NCBI GenBank assembly: GCA_938075155.1
Contig: CALJGL010000001.1
Location: 1 to 64,000, forward strand
From: UBA12191 sp009937185
GTDB taxonomy: Bacteria > Planctomycetota > UBA8108 > UBA1146
Reading direction: 5' to 3'
Length of the DNA: 64,000 nt
The notes beneath the pieces are model-generated. The model was not told the DNA's origin, did no database searches, and saw nothing but the letters and a program-made list of their open reading frames with translations. Shown piece after piece: positions 33,898 through 42,320 of this stretch. How positions within the stretch are numbered: position 1 is the stretch's first letter; each line of letters starts with the position of its first letter. The position numbers were made by a program, and so were the translations under genes.

Positions 33898-34047
33898 CGA
33901 CTCTCACCCTTCTCTAAATCGCATCAGCGATTTTTCCAACTACTCGGCATGACGGCACCCTTCGCAAACCTAATGCGAAGGAAGAACTGTCAGCCTGACG
34001 GGCAACGAACTGCATTCAACACGTTACTGATTCGACCCTGCAGAGGT

Positions 34048-34124
34048 TGGCAGGGCAGGGAGGACTCGAACCCCCAACCCGCGGATTTGGAATCCGCTGC
34101 TCTACCAATTGGAGCTACTGCCCT
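34048..34124 (-). tRNA. tRNA-Trp (CCA anticodon)
   Basis: The minus strand folds with acceptor AGGGCAG/CTGCCCT and an anticodon arm GCGGA-TTCCAAA-TCCGC. The T arm is GGGGG-TTCGAGT-CCTCC, the discriminator is G and the CCA end is encoded. It lies between tuf and secE, an arrangement found in many bacteria. Confidence 0.96.
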
Positions 34125-34186
34125 CTAATGTCGAACCTCTCTCAAGCAACCTTCGCTCCCCAATAGCAATCACTACTAAGGGAGCA

Positions 34187-34224
34187 GGAACGCCGTGGTA
34201 CCTCATTGGGCACCACGGCGTTCC
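34187..34224 (-). promoter_or_regulatory. Perfect 13-bp stem-loop between tuf and tRNA-Trp
   Basis: GGAACGCCGTGGT and ACCACGGCGTTCC pair around a 12-base loop, 29 bases past the tuf stop. No T-run follows on the minus strand. It may mark cleavage between tuf mRNA and tRNA-Trp, or stabilise the tuf 3' end. Confidence 0.65.
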
Positions 34225-34252
34225 CGGTCGAACATACCGGAAAACCGGTCTC

Positions 34253-35437
34253 TTACTGAAGCACTTTACTCACCACACCAGCACCGACAGTCTTGCCTCC
34301 TTCGCGAATAGCGAAGCGCAAGCCCTCGTCCATGGCGATAGGCTGGATCAATGTCACTTTGATAGTAGCGTTGTCACCCGGCATGCACATGTCCGCACCG
34401 ACAACTTCGGTGTTTCCAGTGACGTCGGTGGTACGGAAGTAGAACTGCGGGCGGTATCCATTGAAGAATGGAGAGTGGCGTCCACCCTCGTCCTTGGAAA
34501 GGATGTATACCTCAGCCTCGAACTCCGTGTGAGGAGTGATACTTCCTGGCTTCGCCAAGACTTGACCCCTGGTCACTTCTTCTTTCTTGGTTCCACGAAG
34601 AAGCGCACCCACGTTGTCGCCAGCCTGACCCTCATCAAGAGTCTTCTGGAACATCTCGACACCGGTGCAAACCGTTTTCTGGGTATCTCTGATTCCCACG
34701 ATTTCGATCTCGTCACCTGTCTTGACGATGCCCTGCTCGATACGACCCGTCACCACGGTTCCACGACCCTCAATGGAGAACACGTCCTCCACAGGCATCA
34801 GGAAGTCCTTGGCGGAATCACGCTCAGGAATATCGATGTATTCATCGACACTCTTCATGAGCTCGAGGATCGGTGCAGCGGCATCGCTACCTGGAGCTTC
34901 AAGAGCTTTCAACGCAGACCCCTTGATGATCGGAATGTCATCTCCTGGGAATTCGTAAACGCTCAGAAGTTCGCGGATCTCCATTTCGACGAGCTCGATG
35001 AGCTCCTCGTCATCGACCATGTCGGCCTTGTTCATGAAGACAACGATCTTCGGCACTCCTACCTGGCGAGCCAGAAGGATGTGCTCCCGAGTTTGGGGCA
35101 TCGGACCGTCAGCAGCAGAAACCACCAGAATAGCGCCATCCATTTGGGCGGCTCCGGTGATCATGTTTTTGACGTAGTCCGCGTGTCCCGGACAATCGAC
35201 GTGAGCGTAATGACGCGCTTCCGTCATATATTCAACGTGAGCGGTGGCAATCGTGATACCACGCTCTCTTTCCTCAGGTGCATTATCGATCTGGTCAAAC
35301 GCCTGCTTCTCGGACAGACCGGCCTCGGCGAGCACATTCGTGATCGCTGCGGTCAAGGTCGTTTTTCCGTGGTCGACGTGACCGATGGTTCCGATGTTGC
35401 AATGAGGCTTGTCGCGTACGAAGACTTCCTTCGCCAT
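34253..35437 (-). CDS. tuf: Elongation factor Tu
   Basis: EF-Tu delivers aminoacyl-tRNA to the ribosome. The G motifs are GHVDHGKT, RGITIATAHVEY, DCPGHADY and NKAD. Domains II and III are complete (EGRGTVVTGRIEQGIVKTGD, GYRPQFYFRTTDVTGN). The length is 394 aa. It is the only tuf in the window and lies between a four-tRNA cluster and tRNA-Trp, not beside fusA. Confidence 0.99.
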   Translation of the reverse strand: MAKEVFVRDKPHCNIGTIGHVDHGKTTLTAAITNVLAEAGLSEKQAFDQIDNAPEERERGITIATAHVEYMTEARHYAHVDCPGHADYVKNMITGAAQMDGAILVVSAADGPMPQTREHILLARQVGVPKIVVFMNKADMVDDEELIELVEMEIRELLSVYEFPGDDIPIIKGSALKALEAPGSDAAAPILELMKSVDEYIDIPERDSAKDFLMPVEDVFSIEGRGTVVTGRIEQGIVKTGDEIEIVGIRDTQKTVCTGVEMFQKTLDEGQAGDNVGALLRGTKKEEVTRGQVLAKPGSITPHTEFEAEVYILSKDEGGRHSPFFNGYRPQFYFRTTDVTGNTEVVGADMCMPGDNATIKVTLIQPIAMDEGLRFAIREGGKTVGAGVVSKVLQ

Positions 35438-35576
35438 GATCCAATCTCCTCGCCCTCAGACCGACTTTCATCGATCGCTAGGGTCTCTTTTCCCGCCCCA
35501 CCTGCCACCCTCGTGACACGGCTACGGCGTAACTATTCTTGATTTATCCCTACACTCGTGTGCAGGTCCGATTGTC

Positions 35577-35652
35577 TGGAGCTGCTGACGGGACTTGAAC
35601 CCGTGACCTCGTCCTTACCAAGGACGTGCTCTACCAGCTGAGCTACAGCAGC
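35577..35652 (-). tRNA. tRNA-Thr (GGT anticodon)
   Basis: Acceptor GCTGCTG/CAGCAGC, anticodon arm CGTCC-TTGGTAA-GGACG and T arm CGGG-TTCAAGT-CCCG give a standard cloverleaf. The discriminator is T and CCA is encoded. It is the tRNA nearest upstream of tuf. Confidence 0.96.
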
Positions 35653-35706
35653 CCTGTTCTCTAATGTCAATACAACACGACTTCACATCTGCGTTGCTGA
35701 ATTCCT

Positions 35707-35780
35707 TGGAGCGGGTGATGGGAATCGAACCCACATGACCAGCTTGGAAGGCTGGGGCTTTACCACTAAGCTACACCCGC
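35707..35780 (-). tRNA. tRNA-Gly (TCC anticodon)
   Basis: Acceptor GCGGGTG/CACCCGC (with a GU-tolerant fold) and anticodon arm CCAGC-CTTCCAA-GCTGG give a 74-base gene. The discriminator is T and CCA is encoded. It lies 54 bases from tRNA-Thr(GGT). Confidence 0.96.
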
Positions 35781-36168
35781 AAAATGTTCACACTGTCAAT
35801 GCGACTCCTGGGTCTTCAGTTTGTCGCGCCGCAACAAAACCGACCACGCAGAAGTCAAACGTCAACTCGCAACGAAGTGATCCTTCGAACGTGTCGAAAC
35901 TTCTTTCAACACTCTAGGAAAAGTGGGGCGTCAAAAGACGTCCTCTTTTTCCTCGACGATACCTTCGCTCTGCATCTCTCTTCGCCTGCATCTCTTTAAG
36001 TAGTTGCACTCAGCGAAACTTGTCACTCAGCGAAACTTTCTAGACAGCAGCTTTCACTCAGGGGGAATCTCTGAAACTCCCGTGAAGTGCGAAGAGTGCA
36101 ATAAGACGACTTAAGGACGCTTCTTTCAAGCAAATCCGCTTATTTGGCTAAAAAGAGGACGAAGAGAC
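35781..36168. other. tRNA-Gly to tRNA-Tyr gap, no gene
   Basis: No credible protein frame is seen in these 388 bases. The stretch holds a 15-base direct repeat (36007-36038) and a GGCGTC/GACGTCC stem near 35927-35943. It is unusually long for a tRNA cluster that is tightly packed in other bacteria. Confidence 0.5.
36007..36038. repeat. 15-base direct repeat, two copies
   Basis: CACTCAGCGAAACTT occurs at 36007-36021 and 36024-36038, with a period of 17 bases. A shorter partial copy (TCACTCAG) follows near 36054. The purpose is unknown. Confidence 0.7.
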
Positions 36169-36249
36169 TGGGGGCGGTAGGATTCGAACCTACGTAGCTG
36201 ACGCACTTGGTTTACAGCCAAGTCCCTTTAACCACTCGGGCACACCCCC
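36169..36249 (-). tRNA. tRNA-Tyr (GTA anticodon)
   Basis: Acceptor GGGGGTG pairs with CGCCCCC, and the anticodon loop is CTGTAAA inside an ACTTGG/CCAAGT stem. A long variable arm (about TGCGTCAGCTAC) marks a class II tRNA, as expected for Tyr. CCA is not encoded. Confidence 0.95.
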
Positions 36250-36382
36250 CCGATTCTCTTCGTTCTCTTTCCGGCTCCTGAACAGTACACACGTCAGGAA
36301 ATTACTGACAATTCAGCACTTCCTCACCTTGTCTCTCACCCGGAATACACCCATAAACCCTTACAATGAAGAGCTTTATGAA

Positions 36383-36454
36383 AGCTAGCGGTGGGAGTCG
36401 AACCCACGACCACCCGCTTACAAGGCGGGAGCTCTACCGCTGAGCTACGCTAGC
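36383..36454 (-). tRNA. tRNA-Thr (TGT anticodon)
   Basis: Acceptor GCTAGCG/CGCTAGC, anticodon arm CCCGC-CTTGTAA-GCGGG and T arm GTGGG-TTCGACT-CCCAC form a clean cloverleaf. CCA is not encoded. It is the first tRNA of the tuf cluster, 85 bases past cysS. Confidence 0.95.
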
Positions 36455-36486
36455 CCAGGTGTCTTGCGAGAAGAACGATATCGACA

Positions 36487-36515
36487 GGTTTAGTTTCCTG
36501 CAAGCCTCTCCGAAA
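36487..36515 (-). promoter_or_regulatory. Possible promoter of the tRNA-tuf cluster
   Basis: On the minus strand, between cysS and tRNA-Thr, TTGCAG is followed after 17 bases by TATCGT. The -10 match is only four of six. Position and spacing fit, but the evidence is weak, and read-through from cysS is an alternative. Confidence 0.3.
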
Positions 36516-36539
36516 GATCGATCCTGATTCCCTAAGAAA

Positions 36540-37976
36540 CTATCGAATACGGGACCATGTCATTCCCTCAGGTCCATCCTCAATCAATATGCCGGATTCT
36601 TGCAATTTATCCCGTAATTCATCGGCAAGAGCCCAGTCTTTGTCATTTCGGGCCTGTTCACGTCCCAACACCCAAGACTGCTGCTCTTCCGATAATCTGT
36701 CCTCTTCCGATGTTTCCTCGACAAAAATTACTCCAAGAATTTCATCACAGTGGCTCAAAAATCCCAAAGCGAGCCTCGCCGAGTCCCCCTTGGGCTCCTG
36801 TCGCCCCAGAGATCGAACCGTTTCATGGAGCACTCCGAGGGCTCCAGAAATGTTGAGATCGTCATCGATGGCGTCATTGAATCCATTTCTGGCGGTCTCG
36901 ATTTCAACCTCTAATCCTTCGATGACTTCTGAAGGATCGGTACTCCACTTTTCCAACTTCTCACGCAAGGATCGGATTCTTTGCAAAGCTTTGGCATCTC
37001 CATCCAGTCCTCCGATGGTGAAATTCATCGGCTGCCTGTAGTGACTTGCGATCAAGCTGTAACGAATTTCGTAACCTCTGTAACCCTTCTCAATAAGATC
37101 ATTGATGGTGTAGAAGTTACCTTTGCTTTTCGACATCTTTTCACCGTCGACAAGAAGATGCCGAGCATGGACCCAAACTTTCGCAAACTCTCCTGTACCG
37201 GATCCGACTGATTGCGCAATCTCACATTCATGGTGAGGAAAAATATTATCCTCACCACCGGTGTGAATATCGAAGGTACCACCCAAGAATTTGTAGCTCA
37301 TTGCAGAACATTCGATATGCCAACCAGGGAATCCTTTTCCCCAAGGACTGTCCCACTGCATGAGGTGTTTTTCATCGATTTTCCAAAGTGCAAAGTCGTG
37401 CGCTGATTCTTTCCGATCGTCCACGGCAACTCTTGATCCCGAATCAAGATTCTCAACAGTGTTTCCGGAAAGACATCCATATTGATCAAATGCGTTGACT
37501 CGAAAATACACCCCGACACCTTCGACCGAATAGGCAAGACCATTATCAATGAGCTGCTCAATCATCTCGATCATCTCTGGAATGTGATCCGTCGCTCTTG
37601 GGTACTCGTGAGCCTTGCGCACGTGAAGTTGATCGGCGTTCTCGTGGAAAATTTGTTCGTAGTTCCTTGCGATCTCGAAGGGATCTAAACCCTCTTCACG
37701 TGCTTTCTTTTCTAGCTTGTCTTCCCCTGTTGCGTCTGCCACGTCATCTGTCGTCAGATGCCCCACATCCGTAATATTCATGATCTGAGTCGTCTTGTAA
37801 CCCCTTTGATCACAAGCCCTCCTCAACAAATCTGCCATGAGGAATGAACGGAAATTTCCAATGTGAGGATCGCTGTAGACTGTAGGTCCACAGTTGTACA
37901 TACGAACCTCGCCCGCGTGGATGGGTTCGAGTTCAACGAGGGCATTCGCCATAGTGTTCCAGAGCTTGAGAGTCAT
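36540..37976 (-). CDS. cysS: Cysteinyl-tRNA synthetase
   Basis: It charges tRNA-Cys. The class I signatures are the HIGH-type PTVYSDPHIGNFRSF and KMSKSKGNFYTI. The zinc ligands include the Cys in MYNCGPTV and those in GWHIECSAM and HHECEIAQS. The DALR-type helical C-terminus is present. The length is 478 aa. Its ATG overlaps the ispF stop by 1 base, so the two are coupled. The ispF-cysS pair is common in bacteria. Confidence 0.98.
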   Translation of the reverse strand: MTLKLWNTMANALVELEPIHAGEVRMYNCGPTVYSDPHIGNFRSFLMADLLRRACDQRGYKTTQIMNITDVGHLTTDDVADATGEDKLEKKAREEGLDPFEIARNYEQIFHENADQLHVRKAHEYPRATDHIPEMIEMIEQLIDNGLAYSVEGVGVYFRVNAFDQYGCLSGNTVENLDSGSRVAVDDRKESAHDFALWKIDEKHLMQWDSPWGKGFPGWHIECSAMSYKFLGGTFDIHTGGEDNIFPHHECEIAQSVGSGTGEFAKVWVHARHLLVDGEKMSKSKGNFYTINDLIEKGYRGYEIRYSLIASHYRQPMNFTIGGLDGDAKALQRIRSLREKLEKWSTDPSEVIEGLEVEIETARNGFNDAIDDDLNISGALGVLHETVRSLGRQEPKGDSARLALGFLSHCDEILGVIFVEETSEEDRLSEEQQSWVLGREQARNDKDWALADELRDKLQESGILIEDGPEGMTWSRIR

Positions 37977-38539
37977 CAGTTTCCCGTCCTCTCTAGTTGA
38001 ACGATGGCGAAAGTATCGACAGCGAGGCCTTCACCCACAGGTCCGAGACCTTCAGCGGTCTTTGCTTTCAGACCAATAGCATCTTCGGAGATGCCCAACA
38101 GTTGAGCGAGATTCATTTTCATCTTCGGTACATACTCCTTGAGTCGGGGTTTTTCCAAGTGGACAACCGTATCAATCTGAACTGGAACCCATCCTTTTTT
38201 TCCCGCGAGCAGAAGAACCTCTTCGATCAATCTTGTCGAATCGACATCTTTCCAGCGAGGATCGTCATCTGGGAAATGAGTTCCAATGTCACTTTCACCG
38301 CACCCTCCCAAAATCGCATCCGCTAAAGCATGTAATAATGCATCTCCATCCGAATGGGCGACTGCTTTTAAAGGAGAAGGGATTCTTATTCCTGCGAGAA
38401 CCAAATACTCGCCTTCTTCAAGACGATGACGATCAGTCCCCAGCCCCACTCTTCTCGACGGGGTTTCAGATTCGGGTGAAGAATCAGCTTTCGACAAGTG
38501 ATCGGGTTGCATCGATGCTTGATCATCATTCAACGTCAT
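37976..38539 (-). CDS. ispF: 2-C-methyl-D-erythritol 2,4-cyclodiphosphate synthase
   Basis: It catalyses the fifth step of the MEP isoprenoid pathway. The metal site is GLGTDRHRLEEG (D-x-H), with HSDGDALLHALADAILG and the C-terminal KTAEGLGPVGEGLAVDT. ATG 38539 is chosen because AGGAG lies 7 bases upstream; a GTG at 38563 is open but has no site. At 187 aa it has about 30 extra N-terminal Ser/Glu/Asp-rich residues compared with the usual 157-160. Confidence 0.96.
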   Translation of the reverse strand: MTLNDDQASMQPDHLSKADSSPESETPSRRVGLGTDRHRLEEGEYLVLAGIRIPSPLKAVAHSDGDALLHALADAILGGCGESDIGTHFPDDDPRWKDVDSTRLIEEVLLLAGKKGWVPVQIDTVVHLEKPRLKEYVPKMKMNLAQLLGISEDAIGLKAKTAEGLGPVGEGLAVDTFAIVQLERTGN

Positions 38540-38651
38540 AGATTCACTCCTGTAATCAAACACTCATGCATTCAAACACTCATGAGAGGCTGTTGATTGA
38601 GGATTGTAGGGCCTCTGGGGTCTTCTTGCGAGTTTCTACAGCGATACAAAA

Positions 38652-38690
38652 AAAAAGGGTCCCCGGGAATGAAACCCGGGGACCCTTTTT
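38652..38690 (-). terminator. Strong terminator of the outer-membrane protein gene
   Basis: GGGTCCCCGGG (38657-38667) pairs with CCCGGGGACCC (38675-38685), and flanking A5/T5 lengthen the stem. On the minus strand nine T follow. On the plus strand five T follow, so it could act in both directions. Confidence 0.95.
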
Positions 38691-38709
38691 CAATCGTTGT
38701 CAGAAAAAA

Positions 38710-40101
38710 TCAGAAACGAACTTCTGAAGTCAGAGTCATCACTTCAACTCCAGAGCCGACACCCAATGCCTTGGCATTTTGAAGTGTGCCTGCATTGAAG
38801 TGGAAAGTCAGGAAATCTGTTGCTCTGTATGTAGCGCGAATATCAAACTCGTCACCCAACTTGTCACTATTGTTGGAGGGGTTCGATCCAAATCCTCCCG
38901 AGTTCGAGTTCAAGTACGCGTATGCGTACATGGCCTGAATCGACCACTCCGGAGAAAGATTCATTCCTCCTTTGAACTTGAAGGCTCTGTAGTTGGTATC
39001 GAGATCGAGTCCATAGTAGGCGTCTTCGAGAACCACTGTGTCATTGTTGAACTCGTAGGAGACGAAGTTTCCGTTTTTCCCGTCAGCGGAATCACTGTCA
39101 CCGGAGTAATCCCAAATGGAGACATCGATCCATGGCGCAGAATCATCTTCGATCTCTGGAATGTCGTAACGGACTCCCGCAAGGAAAGCATGTGCATCCT
39201 GGTCGATCGTGCCGCTTCCTACTCCAGATCCGTAATCACCGGTCTGAAGGTAGAGTTCACCGTAAAACTTGAGTCCATCCTCACCCGAAACATTGGCTCC
39301 ACCACCGAAGGTGAACAAATCAGAGCCTCCGTCATTCTTGGTGTTGACGAATGTGAATCCCATATGACCGCTGTAGTCCCCAGCATCGAGAGGCATGTTG
39401 TAGACGAATCCAAACAAGGACTCATCATTCAGCGAAGAGAGATCGAACATGAGCACGTCGACGGAGTTCTCACCCAAATCGTAGTACCCCACCACGCCGG
39501 ACGGATTCAGCGAATCAACAAGACCCGCAGAGCTGGCCTGAGGAGTCCCGACATCAAAGCCTGCATTGGGGTTATCAAAAGCGCTCTCTGAATTTCCGAG
39601 ACTCAGGAACATGGGATTCCCGTTTCCGGCCAAATCAAGATCGTAATGAACCAATCCCATTTCAAGATTCAGATCAGGGTTCATAGCACCCTTCCAACTG
39701 ATCTTCGCTTCATCCACTCCGAGCGGAAGTTGCCCGTCACGCAGATTTTCACTGGCGTCAAACGGAGTCTCTAGACTGATGAGAGCATTCACTCCCTCAG
39801 ACACTTCTGCGTCCAATTCGATTTGGAAGATGGGATCGATAAAGAATCCGTCGCGCACAGGCTCAGCCCAATTTGCGGCCAGCGGATTTGCTGCTCCACC
39901 CGAACCGTTCCCGAGTGCGGCGTCTCCGAAACTGCTGCTACGGTCCACGAATGAAAGAGACAGGTCACCACTAATGGTTAACCTCAACGCTCTCTTGGGT
40001 TTGACATCTCCACCGATGGTTGTCTGAGCATCTGAGACACCACCCACTAGAAGAGTCGCAACAAAGGCGATCAAAGTGACGACATTATGAGTTTTTAACA
40101 T
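38710..40101 (-). CDS. Outer-membrane beta-barrel protein, porin-like
   Basis: A signal peptide is clear: MLKTHNVVTLIAFVATLLVG ending near SDAQ. The remaining 435 residues alternate polar and hydrophobic positions with aromatic belts (DGLKFYGELYLQ, LTFHFNAGTLQ, WSIQAMYAYAYL). It ends in EVRF, the terminal Phe recognised by the BAM machinery. About 460 aa would suit a 16-18 strand barrel. The substrate cannot be read from sequence. The ribosome site AAGGGGAA can pair with CCCC just before the ATG. It has its own terminator and sits between ispD and ispF. Confidence 0.85.
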   Translation of the reverse strand: MLKTHNVVTLIAFVATLLVGGVSDAQTTIGGDVKPKRALRLTISGDLSLSFVDRSSSFGDAALGNGSGGAANPLAANWAEPVRDGFFIDPIFQIELDAEVSEGVNALISLETPFDASENLRDGQLPLGVDEAKISWKGAMNPDLNLEMGLVHYDLDLAGNGNPMFLSLGNSESAFDNPNAGFDVGTPQASSAGLVDSLNPSGVVGYYDLGENSVDVLMFDLSSLNDESLFGFVYNMPLDAGDYSGHMGFTFVNTKNDGGSDLFTFGGGANVSGEDGLKFYGELYLQTGDYGSGVGSGTIDQDAHAFLAGVRYDIPEIEDDSAPWIDVSIWDYSGDSDSADGKNGNFVSYEFNNDTVVLEDAYYGLDLDTNYRAFKFKGGMNLSPEWSIQAMYAYAYLNSNSGGFGSNPSNNSDKLGDEFDIRATYRATDFLTFHFNAGTLQNAKALGVGSGVEVMTLTSEVRF

Positions 40102-40324
40102 GGGGTAATTCCCCTTCCCCGCTACAGGGGAGTTCGGATTGAACTCCCGGATCTAAATCGTTGGAAACCGAGGTGCGCACCTAAGGGTTGCGATTCACAT
40201 GAGCCTCGATGCCCACTCTATACCTGACAGGTATCGTGTGAGTCTGCTCAATACGAGGCTCCGGGTCAAGAGAGACGGGGAAGGACTCCCATATTGTTTC
40301 TCTCGATCGCCCGAAAAACCCTTC

Positions 40325-41026
40325 TCAACGCCCCTGAGAAGACGTCATGAACTCGACGAAAAGAAGGTCTGCGGGGGTGGTAATCTTCGGATTCGGGTGC
40401 AGAGACTCCAGCATCTGGACAGGCTGGCCTATATGGGCCATTCCTTCGACCTCGTCGGTTCTTTCGCCATCGGCATGGGCAAGAGCGGCATGGGCAAGAG
40501 CACTTTTCAACAACTCATGACGAAAAACCTGGGGAGTCTGGGCTTGCCATAGGTTCTCTCGGTCGACGATTTCATTCCAGCAGGCATTTCCGTCCCCCCG
40601 GTGCAGTGTGTCCGTTACCGGACTTGCCAGAATTGCTGCGCCGGACCTCTCCGCTTCCTCAAGAACCCTGGCCAGATCATCGGGGTGCAACAAGGGTCTC
40701 GCCGCATCATGGATCGCGACCAAGTCGTCACCGGCGGCCTCAATGGCCTCAAATCCCCTTCGAACACTTTCTCTCCGAGAATGTCCACCGACGACGACTT
40801 TCGAGGAAAGGTCCCCCAGTTCGATCGACTTGATCCAGTTCGCTGCAATTTCGACATCGTCTGAGTGAACCACCAGAATCAGACCTTCACACCCGGCATG
40901 CTGACAACTCGCCCGCGCTGAAATCGTGGCCAAAGCTTGCCCTGAAATTTGAACGGCAGCCTTTCTTACAGGCTGGCCCAGCCGAGTTCCATCTCCAGCA
41001 GCGACCACTATGGACCAGTACCGCAT
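40325..41026 (-). CDS. ispD: 2-C-methyl-D-erythritol 4-phosphate cytidylyltransferase
   Basis: It makes CDP-methylerythritol in the MEP pathway. The nucleotide-binding start is WSIVVAAGDGTRLGQPVRKA. Later motifs are VVVGGHSRRESVRRGFEAI, VAIHDAARPLL, ASPVTDTL, WQAQTPQVFR and NPKITTPADLLF. The length of 233 aa is typical. Its ATG overlaps the dgt stop (TGATG). ispF, its usual partner, is 1.8 kb further on with a porin-like gene between. Confidence 0.95.
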   Translation of the reverse strand: MRYWSIVVAAGDGTRLGQPVRKAAVQISGQALATISARASCQHAGCEGLILVVHSDDVEIAANWIKSIELGDLSSKVVVGGHSRRESVRRGFEAIEAAGDDLVAIHDAARPLLHPDDLARVLEEAERSGAAILASPVTDTLHRGDGNACWNEIVDRENLWQAQTPQVFRHELLKSALAHAALAHADGERTDEVEGMAHIGQPVQMLESLHPNPKITTPADLLFVEFMTSSQGR

Positions 41027-42210
41027 CAGGTGAGCCTCCCGGGGTCACTCCCGTGCGGCATGAACAACCGTTCATATTCCTGCGAACAATATCGATCCGT
41101 CATGCCAGCAAGATAATCACACACCGCTCGCTCACGACCAATCTCTGCACAGCGTGCCAAGTGCTCCGAGGGTAACTGTGCAGGCTCTCTCACAAATTCT
41201 TCAAAGAGAGCAGCGACCATGCGTCTCCCCTTCTGGGAAACCCTGACACAGTATGGATCTCGATATAGTTTTTCTTGGAGGAACCCTTGAAGTTGAGCCT
41301 TGTCAGAAGTCATAGAAGGAGAAAAACCCAAGAGCGGACCATCGTGTGATCTCACCTCTGCCACTCCCGTCAAATCCTTGATTCTTTCCCGGCTTGTCGT
41401 CACGAGATCATTCACTTGATCAGCGATCACTCCCGATACACATCGCGCAACAAATGCGCGGTTCGAGATTCCTCGACCGTATCGATCCTCAACCTTTTGC
41501 ATCGCCCTTTTGAAGATATCGATCAAACTCAATTCTTTCAGATCGAGAACACCGGACCTTAATCCGTCGTCGAGATCGTGACTGTCGTAAGCCAACGAAT
41601 CTCCAATATCAGCGAGTTGTGCTTCAAGCGTAGGGGGCTCGCCTGGTAAAAAAGCGGCCAGTTCAGGTTCATCGAATTTCCCATAATGCTTCACGATCGA
41701 TTCACGGACTTCCCAAGACAAATTCAGACCTGGAAATTCCGGATACCTAGACTCGAGAAGATCCACAACGCGAAGAGCATGACGATTATGGTTAAATCCG
41801 CCATGGCTCGACATCAAGCCTGCCAATTCTCTCTCTCCAGCATGTCCAAATGGTGGATGCCCCACATCGTGAACGAGAGCGATGGTCTCAACAAGATCCT
41901 CATTGAGGTCCAGCCTTCGAGCCACTGCTCTGGAAACCTGAGCCACTTCCAAAGTATGTGTCAATCTCGTTCTGTAATGATCGCCTTGATGGTTAGCGAA
42001 AACCTGCGTCTTGTATTCCAGTCTTCGAAATGCGGTGCAATGAATCACCCGATCTCTGTCATGCTGATATACAGTCCGAAATTCGTCCATCGGCTCGGGG
42101 TGCTGACGACCACGACTGTCTCTGCTCCGCATCGCATAGGGAGCCAGAAGCTGATCTTCAACATTCTCCGATCGAAGGCGGGCCGAAGTGAAATTTTTCT
42201 TGTCGTTCAT
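41026..42210 (-). CDS. dgt: dGTPase-like HD-domain triphosphohydrolase
   Basis: Members cleave dNTPs to nucleosides and triphosphate. The HD metal ligands are in RTRLTHTLEVAQ and ALVHDVGHPPFGHAGE, with a later Asp in DIGDSLAYDSHDLDDGL. The N-terminal DRVIHCTAFRRLEYKTQVF is characteristic of the family. The length of 394 aa fits the shorter broad-specificity branch. It lies 110 bases after the LysM lipoprotein gene and overlaps ispD. Confidence 0.92.
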   Translation of the reverse strand: MNDKKNFTSARLRSENVEDQLLAPYAMRSRDSRGRQHPEPMDEFRTVYQHDRDRVIHCTAFRRLEYKTQVFANHQGDHYRTRLTHTLEVAQVSRAVARRLDLNEDLVETIALVHDVGHPPFGHAGERELAGLMSSHGGFNHNRHALRVVDLLESRYPEFPGLNLSWEVRESIVKHYGKFDEPELAAFLPGEPPTLEAQLADIGDSLAYDSHDLDDGLRSGVLDLKELSLIDIFKRAMQKVEDRYGRGISNRAFVARCVSGVIADQVNDLVTTSRERIKDLTGVAEVRSHDGPLLGFSPSMTSDKAQLQGFLQEKLYRDPYCVRVSQKGRRMVAALFEEFVREPAQLPSEHLARCAEIGRERAVCDYLAGMTDRYCSQEYERLFMPHGSDPGRLT

Positions 42211-42320
42211 CTACTCCTGATTTCTTTCAACACACCCTCGACTTCTCCTAATGAACTCGACTTTGCCGACAACATTAAAACTAACACGATTACTGAATCT
42301 GCTCAGTAATAGTGACGTCG

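Noticed and set aside
34109..35542. Long plus-strand open frame (477 codons) opposite tuf
   Set aside because: It is antisense to the highly conserved tuf gene and its translation has no family resemblance; such frames arise from tuf codon bias.
38556..38586. Two copies of TCAAACACTCATG upstream of ispF
   Set aside because: A single short tandem duplication of 13 bases; too little to call a regulatory array.
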